Positions 23,047 through 35,245 of a stretch of 64,000 nucleotides of DNA are shown here, one piece after another. This DNA is from Metellina segmentata (Eukaryota > Arthropoda > Arachnida > Araneae > Tetragnathidae), in the NCBI GenBank assembly GCA_947359465.1, contig OX375875.1, forward strand, positions 11,067,038 to 11,131,037. Direction: 5' to 3'. The translations under genes were made by a program, and so were the position numbers. Each line of letters begins with the position of its first letter. Position 1 is the stretch's first letter. Under the pieces are notes generated by a model that made no database searches, was not told the origin of the DNA, and saw only the letters and a program-made list of their open reading frames with translations.

Positions 23047-23130
23047 TGACGCCCTGATCCACCAACACTATTGTTTTCAATAAATTCCTTTTGGTTTTTA
23101 TTATTTGAATTTTCTCTTGTTTTAGGAAAA

Positions 23131-23134
<4 letters not shown>

Positions 23135-23200
<66 letters not shown>

Positions 23201-23216
23201 GAGAGAGAGAGAGAGA
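23135..23216. repeat. (TA)n followed by (GA)n
   Basis: About 60 bases of pure TA followed by a short GA run that abuts a SINE body. Open frames read through it as repeated Tyr-Ile and are not genes. Confidence 0.95.
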
Positions 23217-23360
23217 GCTCAGGTGTTGCCACGTCATCTGACCGAGGTTCAAAACTTCGGTGTTGTTCTCGGATCTCTTTTCCTTAGAGGATTGATCCCG
23301 GAACGTCGTCAATAGCCCGTTGTGTTTCTCAAGGACGACGTTAATTAAAAATAACCAAAT
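23215..23360 (+). mobile_element. SINE body, 5'-truncated
   Basis: Starts in the shared SINE body (ctcaggtgttgccacgtcat) and continues through gaccgaggttcaaaa, gggattgatcccgga-like and agcccgttgtgttt to the end ACGACGTTAATTAAAA. The head is missing. It begins at the GA microsatellite. Confidence 0.8.
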
Positions 23361-25386
23361 TACCTTGATTTACACCAAATTTAGGAAAACTATGATAGTT
23401 CAATAAACTTTCGTTAAACAGGTATAAAATGGCTCCATTAACATTCAGGCTGTTCAGGTTAGGATGATTTTAGAACTGAAACATCAGAAACATTTTCAAT
23501 TAAAACATTACCGTTCCAAAGTGGTTTCGAAGAGATATTTTGCCCATCAAGATCTGACAAATTTTGCCAATAACGATATATCTCGTCATCAAGACTTGGA
23601 TTGCCGATTTTTTCCTGATGAGATCTGATTAATTTTCTTCTGAAAAGTTACCTTGTCCATCAAGATCTGGTTAGTTTTTCTAATGACAGGATACCGTGTT
23701 AAGACAACCATCAGGATGGTTAGACTGTTTATTGGCAAAGTTGAGTCTTAGTGTAGGAAGCCAATTAGATCTATGTGTCGAATGAAATGTTTAATAATTT
23801 CATTACGAAATTATTCAACGTGTCATTCAACGTGAAAAGATAAAGAATTCCTAATAAATGTTGCTCTGCAATTATTTAAAATTTTATCCGTCATTCACAA
23901 TTCGTAGAATAAACATAAATCCCGAATACACTTAAACGACAAAATAATTATATTTAATAAACATGGTCAGAATATGTCGCTTAACGGTAAACTTATGCGT
24001 TCGTTAACAAACTATTAACCATCATATTAATCCTGTTTAAGCATCCATGAAATATTTTGTGTAGGATATATTTCATGAATGCAAAATAACCAAAGCTATT
24101 CATAACAAGTGCGTATTTTTTTCAGTGATAAGCATTAAAGGGAAATGCCAACCCAAAGCTGTGAAAATGAGCATGAAAAAATAAATCCCTTTTAAAGCAC
24201 GGGCATGACCATGTTCCACACACTTATTTATTGATGCGAGTGATTGGTAAGCTTATAAAAAAAATTTATGGCCAAAAGGAGAATGCAAAATAATGGATAT
24301 AAATTTGATGAAAGATGTAATTTTAGCAGGGAGTGTTTTATCGATCCAAATCACCTTAGTCTACCTCTCAAGTCAGCTTATGAAGCAGAACATTTTTGAA
24401 CATAAATACTTCGCTTTGACCCATTAAGAATAATTTTTCTTGACTAAAAAGTAATCTGCACGGAGAGTGAGTATAAAAGGCTTTTCTCTCCCCTTTTCTG
24501 GAATTTGTTTGTTTCGCTATATGCGATTCTTCCCATCGGAGTCAGGATACAAGATTATTTACAATGCTCAACAGATGAAGAAAAGGAAGTTTTGAAATAG
24601 GTCGTAGATATAGGGGAATTTAAATCCAATCTCTCTCATGTTTCTTCCTACGCCAAAATAAATTCCTCTGCACGAATATAAATGGACTTTTTTTGATGTA
24701 GTACAGTTACAGTTACTCTCCCCCTCTTCTGGAATTTCGTCTTTTTGACGAAAGTTAAAGCAAATCTTATCAGTTCACAGGAGGCTTTTGCTTTGTAAAG
24801 AGTGTTACGTTCTTATTGAAATGCGTATATTTCTTGAATATAGATTACTCTATTAGCCTGGAGACATTTAAGTAAATCACAAAAATTTCAAAAACATCTC
24901 AGAAAAACTGTCATTATTTATTTAACCATTAGCATATGTATTCCACATGTTTGCAAATACATTCGAAACTCTTCATTTCGAACAAATACGCAGATATACA
25001 CAAATACTTACACACGAACACGTACCCTGAAATAAAATACTTACACAAACACGTAGGTGACACACTCAGACGCAGAAATACAAATACGCTATATTTTTGA
25101 AAGTAATGTCTCAGAAATTCTGAATGCGTCAGATTTTCCAATACTTTTTGCTTTGACAAACGAAGAGTAAATAATTTCTACGTTTTCGTTCAGTTTCTCT
25201 CTATCAGTCAGTTCTTCACTTTTCAGGTGATAATAAGATAGAGGTTTTAAACAGCTTGATGTACGAAAGGTTGCTTGAACATCTCTTTTAAAAGAGAACA
25301 TGTTCTCTTGTTCCGATCTTATTTTTACTCTCTTTTTTTTAGGCAGATCTTTTTTGTCCTCTTTTTTTTCGGTTGTTTACTTTTTA
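23361..25386. other. anonymous AT-rich spacer
   Basis: No convincing gene. Two stretches containing ctctccc and ttctggaattt (near 24490 and 24715) are loosely alike. Loose matches to the GATGAGAT-type dispersed repeat occur at 23555-23690. Confidence 0.45.
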
Positions 25387-25781
25387 GGACCGATTCACAC
25401 ATCTGGGTTTTCAACGTGCGGCGCCGCTGCCGCAACGCAAGTGCAGTCTGAGATACATTACATCCAATGGAGTAGTGCACACATGTCTTCGGCGCCGCAG
25501 CTCGCCGCACACGCTTCTCCGGTCTCAAATACATTGCTTTAAAAAATAAATGGAATATAAATAATAATTAATAAATGGTTGTGTCCAGTAACGTCTATTT
25601 TGTTTCAAAATATACTTTTTTTACACCAAGTAAGCGAAATAAACACGTTTGCTTCGATAGAATTTTTATCGCAAATGGCGCGAAATGAGTTATTGCGTCA
25701 TTTCACGGTTATGTGTGTATAGTTGGGCTCTGGGGCCGCAGCGGCGCCGTACGTTGTAAAACCGGATGTATGCACCGGGCC
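25387..25781. mobile_element. Harbinger-like MITE (395 bp)
   Basis: Flanked by TTA on both sides (25384-25386 and 25782-25784). Imperfect inverted repeats of about 40 bp run GGACCGATTCACACATCTGG on the left and, reversed, GGCCCGGTGCATACATCCGG on the right, both continuing to CGGCGCCGCTGC. A 3-bp TTA duplication with GG-CC ends fits PIF/Harbinger. It has no transposase. The ends are GC-rich in an AT-rich setting. Confidence 0.75.
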
Positions 25782-25931
25782 TTATTCTCTTTGTTCATCA
25801 TTTCGGAAAGCGTTCAAAATATATTTCATATTTTAAACATTAAATGCAAACTTTAAGATATTCACATTGCCTACTATATCGTTATGTAAACCACAGCTAT
25901 TCAAATATGTAGTAGATCTGGTTCATTGTAC

Positions 25932-28900
25932 GAAAATTGTACTTAGTATTAAAACGCATCAACGTGAAACAGAAGTTCAACCTTTAGTGTATATTGAGCC
26001 CCATGTTAAAACGTCTCATTATGAGATCCAACAGATTACCCATGAGAATTTAGGTTCGTGTTAGAATAATAAGAATAAGAAAAATGAACGATTCGCAGCC
26101 TTTTTTAGTGCGGTAGGAAATTGCGTTGCTAACCTAGCTACCTTTTTTGATAATTGTACTTAGTATTAAAACGCATCAACGTGAAATAGAAGTTCAACCT
26201 TTAGTGTATATTGAGCCCCATGTTAAAACGTCTCATTATGAGATCCAATAGATTACCCATGAGAATTTAGGTTCGTGTTAGAATAATAAGAATAAGAAAA
26301 ATGAACGATTCGCAGCCTTTTTTAGTGTGGTAGGAAATTGCGTTGCTAACCTAGCTACCTTTTTTGATAATTGTACTTAGTATTAAAACGCATCAACGTG
26401 AAATAGAAGTTCAACCTTTAGTGTATATTGAGCCACATGTTAAAACGTCTCATTATGAGATCCAACAGATTACCCATGAGAATTTAGGTTCGTGTTAGAA
26501 TAATAAGAATAAGAAAAATGAACGATTCGCAGCCTTTTTTAGTGCGGTAGGAAATTGCGTTGCTAACCTAGCTACCTTTTTTGATAATTGTACTTAGTAT
26601 TAAAACGCATCAACGTGAAATAGAAGTTCAACCTTTAGTGTATATTGAGCCCCATGTTAAAACGTCTCATTATGAGATCCAACAGATTACCCATGAGAAT
26701 TTAGGTTCGTGTTAGAATAATAAGAATAAGAAAAATGAACGATTCGCAGCCTTTTTTAGTGCGGTAGGAAATTGCGTTGCTAACCTAGCTACCTTTTTTG
26801 ATAATTGTACTTAGTATTAAAACGCATCAACGTGAAATAGAAGTTCAACCTTTAGTGTATATTGAGCCCCATGTTAAAACGTCTCATTATGAGATCCAAT
26901 AGATTACCCATGAGAATTTAGGTTCGTGTTAGAATAATAAGAATAAGAAAAATGAACGATTCGCAGCCTTTTTTAGTGTGGTAGGAAATTGCGTTGCTAA
27001 CCTAGCTACCTTTTTTGATAATTGTACTTAGTATTAAAACGCATCAACGTGAAATAGAAGTTCAACCTTTAGTGTATATTGAGCCCCATGTTAAAACGTC
27101 TCATTATGAGATCCAATAGATTACCCATGAGAATTTAGGTTCGTGTTAGAATAATAAGAATAAGAAAAATGAACGATTCGCAGCCTTTTTTAGTGCGGTA
27201 GGAAATTGTGTTGCTAACCTAGCTACCTTTTTTGATAATTGTACTTAGTATTAAAACGCATCAACGTGAAATAGAAGTTCAACCTTTAGCGTATATTGAG
27301 CCCCATGTTAAAACGTCTCATTATGAGATCCAACAGATTACCCATGAGAATTTAGGTTCGTGTTAGAATAATAAGAATAAGAAAAATGAACGATTCGCAG
27401 CCTTTTTTAGTGCGGTAGGAAATTGCGTTGCTAACCTAGCTACCTTTTTTGATAATTGTACTTAGTATTAAAACGCATCAACGTGAAATAGAAGTTCAAC
27501 CTTTAGTGTATATTGAGCCCCATGTTAAAACGTCTCATTATGAGATCCAACAGATTACCCATGAGAATTTAGGTTCGTGTTAGAATAATAAGAATAAGAA
27601 AAATGAACGATTCGCAGCCTTTTTTAGTGCGGTAGGAAATTGCGTTGCTAACCTAGCTACCTTTTTTGATAATTGTACTTAGTATTAAAACGCATCAACG
27701 TGAAATAGAAGTTCAACCTTTAGTGTATATTGAGCCCCATGTTAAAACGTCTCATTATGAGATCCAATAGATTACCCATGAGAATTTAGGTTCGTGTTAG
27801 AATAATAAGAATAAGAAAAATGAACGATTCGCAGCCTTTTTTAGTGTGGTAGGAAATTGCGTTGCTAACCTAGCTACCTTTTTTGATAATTGTACTTAGT
27901 ATTAAAACGCATCAACGTGAAATAGAAGTTCAACCTTTAGTGTATATTGAGCCCCATGTTAAAACGTCTCATTATGAGATCCAACAGATTACCCATGAGA
28001 ATTTAGGTTCGTGTTAGAATAATAAGAATAAGAAAAATGAACGATTCGCAGCCTTTTTTAGTGCGGTAGGAAATTGCGTTGCTAACCTAGCTACCTTTTT
28101 TGATAATTGTACTTAGTATTAAAACGCATCAACGTGAAATAGAAGTTCAACCTTTAGTGTATATTGAGCCCCATGTTAAAACGTCTCATTATGAGATCCA
28201 ACAGATTACCCATGAGAATTTAGGTTCGTGTTAGAATAATAAGAATAAGAAAAATGAACGATTCGCAGCCTTTTTTAGTGCGGTAGGAAATTGCGTTGCT
28301 AACCTAGCTACCTTTTTTGATAATTGTACTTAGTATTAAAACGCATCAACGTGAAATAGAAGTTCAACCTTTAGTGTATATTGAGCCCCATGTTAAAACG
28401 TCTCATTATGAGATCCAACAGATTACCCATGAGAATTTAGGTTCGTGTTAGAATAATAAGAATAAGAAAAATGAACGATTCGCAGCCTTTTTTAGTGCGG
28501 TAGGAAATTGCGTTGCTAACCTAGCTACCTTTTTTGATAATTGTACTTAGTATTAAAACGCATCAACGTGAAATAGAAGTTCAACCTTTAGTGTATATTG
28601 AGCCCCATGTTAAAACGTCTCATTATGAGATCCAATAGATTACCCATGAGAATTTAGGTTCGTGTTAGAATAATAAGAATAAGAAAAATGAACGATTCGC
28701 AGCCTTTTTTAGTGTGGTAGGAAATTGCGTTGCTAATCTAGCTACCTTTTTTGATAATTGTACTTAGTATTAAAACGCATCAACGTGAAATAGAAGTTCA
28801 ACCTTTAGTGTATATTGAGCCCCATGTTAAAACGTCTCATTATGAGATCCAGTAGATTACCCATGAGAATTTAGGTTCGTGTTAGAATAATAAGAATAAG

Positions 28901-28969
28901 AAAAATGAACGATTCGCAGCCTTTTTTAGTGCGGTAGGAAATTGTGTTGCTAACCTAGCTACCTTTTTT
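25932..28969 (+). repeat. 217-bp satellite, exactly 14 units
   Basis: Unit starts fall at 25932 and every 217 bases to 28753, giving 3038 bp with no length variation. Units differ at a few positions: ccaaCag or ccaaTag, gtgCgg or gtgTgg, and ttgCgtt or ttgTgtt. Unit 1 is bounded by non-repeat sequence on the left and unit 14 on the right. A short open frame recurs in each unit, but 217 is not a multiple of three and stops occur in every frame, so it is not a repeat protein. The function is unknown. It could be a local satellite or part of a larger heterochromatic array. Confidence 0.97.
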
Positions 28970-29964
28970 GTTAGCATTAAATCGTAGTCGATAGCCTCAA
29001 CTATGATTGCTGCGCGCAAACAAATATGAAAAGTAAAATGTTTTTGTTCTATTAGTTAGATATGTATCTACTATTATTTTGTTATCATATGTTTGTGTTG
29101 TTTAAAAATTGGATTCTTACTTTTTTCAACGTTTTGAAAAGACTTAAATAAATGGTCAGTGTTTTGATTTATAAATTCGTTCTCGCATTTACTAATTCTT
29201 TTCACAATATGTAAGTTATGTGTTCAGTAGATTTTTTTTTCAGTTAGTGGTTAATATACCAAGATTCATCAGATATTTTTATTTTTATTAGACACCTAAT
29301 AATGCGTGCTTTTCGCGTCCTCTTTCTGTCCTCGTTTTTTAAAAATAATTGTACCAAATTTTCTCTTTTCTGATACTCATCTTCTGGCAACCCTAAGCTC
29401 AGGGGAAAATTTGAATCGTAGAACTAAAAAAGTTCAAGATTTTAAATCGACTCATTGACATATAAAATATAGACACCCATATTTATGCTTGCAAAATCAA
29501 ACAAAGAAATCTACCCAAAAGAATCAAACCACATCAGAATTATTAAAACACATTAAATACATTTTCAATTCCTATCCACACCCGACATAGCCAATGCGCT
29601 ATAATTTTAAAGTGTTTACGTTTTGGACATTTTTGTAGAAATTAATTGTTGTCTTTTGCACATCGTTTTTTGATTTGCCAATTTGTGAACTGTTTCCAAG
29701 TTCTTCATAGCAAAAACTTGTTAGTTCACAAGAAACCGAATCTTCATCTGAAAAATGTGACTACTATATCGATTAAAAATATAAATCGAAATTATCACTG
29801 ACACAAAAGTTTTTTGACGTGCTGCCATCTCTAGGAGAAACTTGAAAACGACATGCTTTGGGTTGATATGTAAGATAGACGGTCTCTACTGTCTCTACTC
29901 GCCAAACTTAAAGAAGATTTACCAATCATCTCAGCATCACTAAACAGCAGCTAGGTCGTTTTTG
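28970..29964. other. anonymous AT-rich spacer
   Basis: Nothing recognised. Confidence 0.5.
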
Positions 29965-30175
29965 AGCAACGGGCAATTGGGGACCTTCTGGGATCAATCC
30001 CGAAGAGAAAGATCAGAAGACAACATATCGTAATTTTGAACCACGGTCAGATGACGAGAACAGCACATAAACAGGCATTCCACTCTCAAAACTTCTACAT
30101 CACGCCAACGTGAGGAGATTTGAGGCTACGATAAATTTAACACACACCAATCCCCGCGTACTCGACGACCTTTTG
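29965..30175 (-). mobile_element. SINE, head type 2 remnant
   Basis: The minus strand shows taaatttatcgtagcctcaaat, then the common body (gagagtgg, gtcatctgaccgtgg, gggattgatccca) to about 29965. The tRNA-like head is mostly lost. Diverged copy. Confidence 0.7.
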
Positions 30176-30249
30176 TTGGTGATAAAATGTTCGCGTACCA
30201 ATTTTTTCCTGCTGTTTAATATATCTTTATTTTGGGTCTCCTTTATTTG

Positions 30250-30390
30250 CGGGCCGCAGTAGCCTGTTTAGAAAAACATCGGATTAGCAAACGAAGGGTT
30301 GCGAGTTCGATTACAACCAAAGACTATCGTGTACAAAGGGATCTGGTACAAGTTAAATCTGTAGTGGCTTCAAATGTCTTCTCGTTGTTA
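30250..30390 (+). mobile_element. SINE head type 2, 3'-truncated
   Basis: gggccgcagtagcctg, then ggattagcaaacgaa, then GGGTTGCGAGTTCGATTAC (B box like) and tcgtgtacaaagggatctgg and ttaaatctgtagtgg. It stops before the shared body. Useful for defining head type 2. Confidence 0.7.
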
Positions 30391-30479
30391 TGGTGTGAAC
30401 TTTTGGAGATAGTAGAGTGTGGAAAAAACATAATACTCTCTGAGAAAAAAAAAGCTGCACCTAGACGATAATTTTGTTT

Positions 30480-30722
30480 ACCGTCGTACTAGAGCAACAC
30501 AACATCCGAGGACAACACCTCGTAATTTTGAACCACGGTCAGGTGACGAAGTAACATCTGAGCTGGCACCCCACTCTCCAAACTTCCACACCAACCCAAT
30601 ATGATGACTTTCGGCCACAACAGATTTAAGGTGCACCAGCCGCCTCTATACCATACGCTTACAAACATACATGCCCGGACCCGGATTCGAACCAGGAACC
30701 TTCCGATCTAGAGGCTAACACC
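30480..30722 (-). mobile_element. SINE, head type 1
   Basis: The minus strand starts near 30722 with agcctctagatcggaagg, then GGTTCGAATCCGGGTCC (B box), aagcgtatggtatagaggcgg, and the shared body ending GTACTAGAGC-type sequence near 30485. About 30 bases of the body (the gggattgatcccg part) are deleted compared with 32540-32798. Confidence 0.8.
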
Positions 30723-30879
30723 TAGCTGCACCTAGAAGGAATTGTCAGAATGTAATGCAATTTTCACGGTTGGTAAAATGCTTATGAATGAGTAAATGAT
30801 TAAATCTTGACACTGAAATATCCAAACTTTATAGAGAAAAATTCAAAAAAGTGGTATCACATTCAGTATGGCGTATGAC

Positions 30880-31390
30880 CGCTATTATTTCCAATGCAAC
30901 ATGCCAAGCGCCTCTGTAGTGAATCACACAGGCTCTTTATGAAATCCTGCTACAGTCCATCCCATGCTGCTTGAACCATGTCACGTAGTTACAGAAGATT
31001 ACGCGGTACGGGTGGAGTGGTGACATCTCGTCCAATGGCATCCCATACATTTTCGATCGGGGACAGGTACGGTGAGTATGCCGGCCATAGTAAGATATCA
31101 TTGTGTCGTACACAAGCTCTACAGACGGCATCGTTATGGGGTCCATCATTGTCTTGTTGAAAAAACGGGTGAACATGAGAATTCAGGAATGGGAGCGTAA
31201 GTGGCCTAAAAATTCCTTGTGAGTTGCGCTGGAAGGTCAAAGAGCCCGTAACGAATATCATAGGTGATTTGGCATAAATCGCAATTGCACCCCACACTAT
31301 GACACAGGTCTTCTGGACGTGTAACGCTGCACAACAAACCATGAATCCTTGCACTGACCACTTTGTTTCCACATACTACTGACACCAACA
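30880..31390 (-). pseudogene. Tc1-like transposase fragment (family 3), C-terminal half
   Basis: The minus strand reads VIVWGAIAIYAKSP, then FFQQDNDGPH (second catalytic Asp), then SPYLSPIENVWDAIG (Glu) and a tail with WFKQHGMDCSRIS in another frame near 30950. About 32 residues separate the second Asp and the Glu. The upstream part with the DNA-binding domain and first Asp is absent or too decayed to read beyond 31390. I did not find terminal inverted repeats. Dead fragment. Confidence 0.8.
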
Positions 31391-31593
31391 CACACTCCCG
31401 TGCCTAGTGTCGTGAGACACTGTATCAGTTTAAATAAGTGTGGTTGGATTAGTAGAGCATGTCACCAAGGTGACATGTCTACCCAGAATGTTAGAGCACA
31501 TTATATGTATACATCCTTACATCTATGCAGTATATACATTAAATCATTATACTAGGTTACATTATAAATATAAATATAAATAAAAATAAATAA

Positions 31594-32539
<946 letters not shown>

Positions 32540-32798
32540 TCGACCAACGGTCTAGTGGTTAAGGTGTTAGCCTCTGGATCGGAAGGTTCCTGGTTCGAAT
32601 CCGGGTTCGTTCATGGATGTTTGTAAGTTTGGAGAGTGGGGTGGCAGCTCAGGTGTTACCTCGTCATCTGACCGTGGTTCAAAATTACGAGGTGTTGTTC
32701 TCGGATCTTTCCCTTAAGGGATTGATCCCGGACCGTCATCACTAGCCCGTTTTGTTGCTCTAGTACGACGTTAATTCAAAATTACCATTACCATTACC
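32540..32798 (+). mobile_element. SINE, head type 1, full length
   Basis: The head reads AGTGGTTAAGGTGTTAGCC (A-box region) and GGTTCGAATCC (consensus B box). It is joined to the common body gagagtggggtggcagct, ctgaccgtggttcaaaatt and gggattgatcccggac, and ends in repeats of ATTACC. Near-identical ctttctaaggg and ctttcaaaggg at the two sides may be its target duplication. The middle gtaagcgtatgg block is shortened relative to 56571-56886. Confidence 0.85.
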
Positions 32799-32807
32799 TT
32801 TCAAAGG

Positions 32808-33112
32808 GCCGTGGTAGCTCAGATGGTCGAGAAGCGAATTAATTACCGGAGGGTTGCTAGTATGAAGCTCGATCCATCCAAAGACCATAGTGGGGGTTGG
32901 TGCACGTTAAATCTGTCGGAACCACAAATATCATCACGTTGGCGTATTTTGGAAGTATGGAGAGTGAGATGCCAGGTATTGACCTCGTCATCTAACCATG
33001 GTTCAAAATTACGAGGCGTTGTTCTTGGCTCTTTTCCCTTCGGGATTGATTTCCGCCAATAACCCCCGTTGTGTTGCTTCAGAGCTTCTAACCACTACTT
33101 GACGTTGTATAG
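32808..33112 (+). mobile_element. SINE, head type 2, full length
   Basis: Begins GGCCGTGGTAGCTCAGATGG, an A-box-like stretch typical of tRNA 5' halves, then ccggagggttgctag and a decayed B box. The linker ggtgcacgttaaatctgtcg leads to the same body as the type 1 SINE (gagagtgagatgccagg, gttcaaaattacgaggcg, gggattgat) and ends near acgttgta. It follows the type 1 SINE within about 10 bases in the same orientation. Confidence 0.82.
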
Positions 33113-33169
33113 TGTTTTACAGTTTGGTCAATTAAGCGCAAACATGTAGTCAAGAGTCAAATTCTAAGA

Positions 33170-33725
33170 CAGGGCTCGAAATACCCGGGTGCACAGTTGC
33201 ACTGTGCACATGAAAATAAAATTGTGCACCTAATTTTTTCCCGCAAGGTGCACACAGTGCACCTAACGTTTCAAAAAAAAAGGGGGGGATGTGAATTATG
33301 TTATTTTGATGTTTGAACAAAAGAAACTCTCGCTCTAAAGGAACGTAATTAAAATTCCTAAATACACACAATGCGAAAACAAAATCGCTGGGCCGTAACG
33401 GGTTTATACAGGAGGAAGGTTTACTTGTGCCACTGCCACCAGAACTTTCCCATGATCAAAATATTTTCCAGGTGGCTCTGTTGAAGCGACTGTCGCGACA
33501 GCTGTGCACCTGAGAAGGGAGAATGTAGATGTTTAAATATTTTTATTTACTCTCTGCTACTAACCTATCTAAACATACCCAACTAATAAAGTAATTTACA
33601 TTGCATTAATACTCTTATATTGCGTTTTTTTTTTAAATATGCATCTAAAATATAACCTGTGCACCTAATTTAAAAACTTAGGTGCACCTTGTGCACCTGT
33701 TTTAGAAAATCTATTTCGAGGCCTG
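33170..33725. mobile_element. hAT MITE with perfect 8-bp target duplication (556 bp)
   Basis: The octamer ttctaaga flanks both sides exactly (33162-33169 and 33726-33733). Terminal inverted repeats read CAGGGCTCGAAATA on the left and CAGGCCTCGAAATA on the right, reversed. Many copies of the palindrome GTGCAC and of AGGTGCAC lie near both ends, likely subterminal binding sites of the mobilising transposase. No transposase is encoded. The CAG ends and 8-bp duplication identify hAT. Confidence 0.93.
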
Positions 33726-33733
33726 TTCTAAGA

Positions 33734-34173
33734 TATATACCAAATTCTCATTTCTTAAAGTAATTTGCTCTCATTTGGTTCATGATTAAAAATGAATGTT
33801 TCTCAACCAAAGACTCCCAACATTTTTTGGGCCATGACACTTTTTTAGCTACCCTTTACAGGTTTATGTAGAAACTAAGTAGACAAACCTTGCATTGAGC
33901 AAATTCTTTAAGTTTTGACTTCTATGTCGTTGAACATTAGAATCAATCATCCCCTTTTTGAGGTCAGTGCATAGTTAGTCAGAGAAAAAAAGGATTGCCA
34001 GTCCTTAAGGGAAAAGAAATTTGCCTTACTGCAATAATGCAAATGCCTGCGTCTTAGAACCCAGCTTAACTTCTTTTTCTTCTTATTTCACCGACATTCT
34101 TGTATCCAGATATTTGAATCATTTATTCAATCAAATAAAAATAATTTCCTGTGCTCTATTTCAGTGATACTAC
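33734..34173. other. anonymous spacer
   Basis: Nothing recognised. Confidence 0.5.
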
Positions 34174-34495
34174 CCTTATGAGGGATTTGCACGCATATAT
34201 CCGTTCTTGAACCTGTAAGCTGGATGAATTCTGATCAGTTTTCACTGTGTTGATCAATGCTTCCTGTGATTCTTTCAACTAAAAGGTGTGGTTATTTAGT
34301 CATTACGTGTGGAGAAACCTTTCAACGTTGAAACCTTACAAAGGGATTCATATGCATATATCCGTCCCGAAAAAGTGCTCTTCCTTGCATGAATTCTAAC
34401 CGGGTCTTACATTCTGTACACACAGAATTCTTAAGATTCTTTTCCCAACAGATGTGGTTATTTGTTCATTACGTGTGATATGGGGGTAAAAGTAA
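34174..34495 (+). repeat. diverged tandem duplication, about 161 bp x 2
   Basis: gcatatatccg occurs at 34193 and 34354. The surrounding sequence aligns: agggatt, tgaattct, and tgtggttatttagtcattacgtgtg against tgtggttatttgttcattacgtgtg. The spacing gives a unit of about 161 bp. Function unknown. Confidence 0.8.
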
Positions 34496-34680
34496 TATGA
34501 CACTAATCGAAAATCTGGTAACGCTTAGAGTGTTAAGATGTTAGACTTTAGATTGAAGGATAGAAGGAGTTTGCTGGCCATATACTGTGCATCCTTGCTA
34601 TACTGAAACGATTAATTTCCCACAGGTGTTCAACACTTTTTTTTTTTAGCACAAGAGAGCATCTTACCATGCTAATTATA

Positions 34681-35245
34681 CACTATATGGATTTTTAGTA
34701 TTTGGATACAGCATATTTTTCAGAAAAAGTGCTTTATAACTCTATTTAGAAACGGGTAGGCTCTTCTTGTGCTTGTATTACAGATGCTAGACGTCGAGGC
34801 ATACTTTCCACAAGTTCTCTGCAAGTATGGGCAGGAATAGCTCGCCATACCTTTTGTAAGTCTGTGAGAAGAAATTGTTGTGAAGATAAGCATGAGTAGT
34901 GGTGTCCTACGCGTCGCTCCAGTTCGTCCCACAAATGCTCGATCGGATTTAGATCGGGTCTCTGAACAGGCCAGTCTAGCAAATTCAACTCATTTTCAGG
35001 AAACCAGTACTGTACACGTTTCGCAGCATGACACGGAGCTCGATCCTGTTGGAAGAAGCAACCATCATCGCCGTAGTATTGCCACAGTGTAGTCAAGGCC
35101 GAATTATCCAGAACGTCGATGTACATGTCAGCGTTCGTGGTACCAGGTACATAAAGCAATAGTCCTAACCTGGAGCAACAACCCACAGTAAGATGCATCC
35201 TTCTCCGAATTTCTGAAGTGTCCCAATACTTTTGTATGTATAGTG
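34681..35245 (-). mobile_element. Tc1 deletion derivative, family 1 (565 bp)
   Basis: TA flanks (34679-34680 and 35246-35247) enclose inverted repeats starting CACTATATGGA and, reversed, CACTATACATACAAAAGTAT. The minus strand keeps only the C-terminal half of a Tc1 transposase: [10 protein letters not shown] with the second Asp, then RPDLNPIEHLWDELE with the Glu, 34 residues between them, and ELVESMPRRLASVIQ near the end. The frame is open from near 35198 to 34746. The DNA-binding domain and the first catalytic Asp are absent. The same structure, one base longer, occurs at 62330-62895. Confidence 0.9.

Noticed and set aside
25867..26064. 65-codon frame entering the first satellite unit
   Set aside because: Most of it is satellite sequence, no family is recognisable, and equivalent frames in other units lack the start.
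25932..28969. CRISPR array or tandem gene cluster
   Set aside because: The whole 217-bp unit repeats with no unique spacers, the genome looks eukaryotic, and the unit is not a multiple of three with stops in each frame.
32540..32610. Functional tRNA gene
   Set aside because: A and B boxes are good, but the sequence continues into a SINE body found at many loci and lacks a convincing cloverleaf and terminator right after the tRNA part.
34720..34932. Second open frame over the Tc1 copy, and its counterpart at 102-356
   Set aside because: They are other-frame or antisense shadows of the Tc1 transposase C-terminus.
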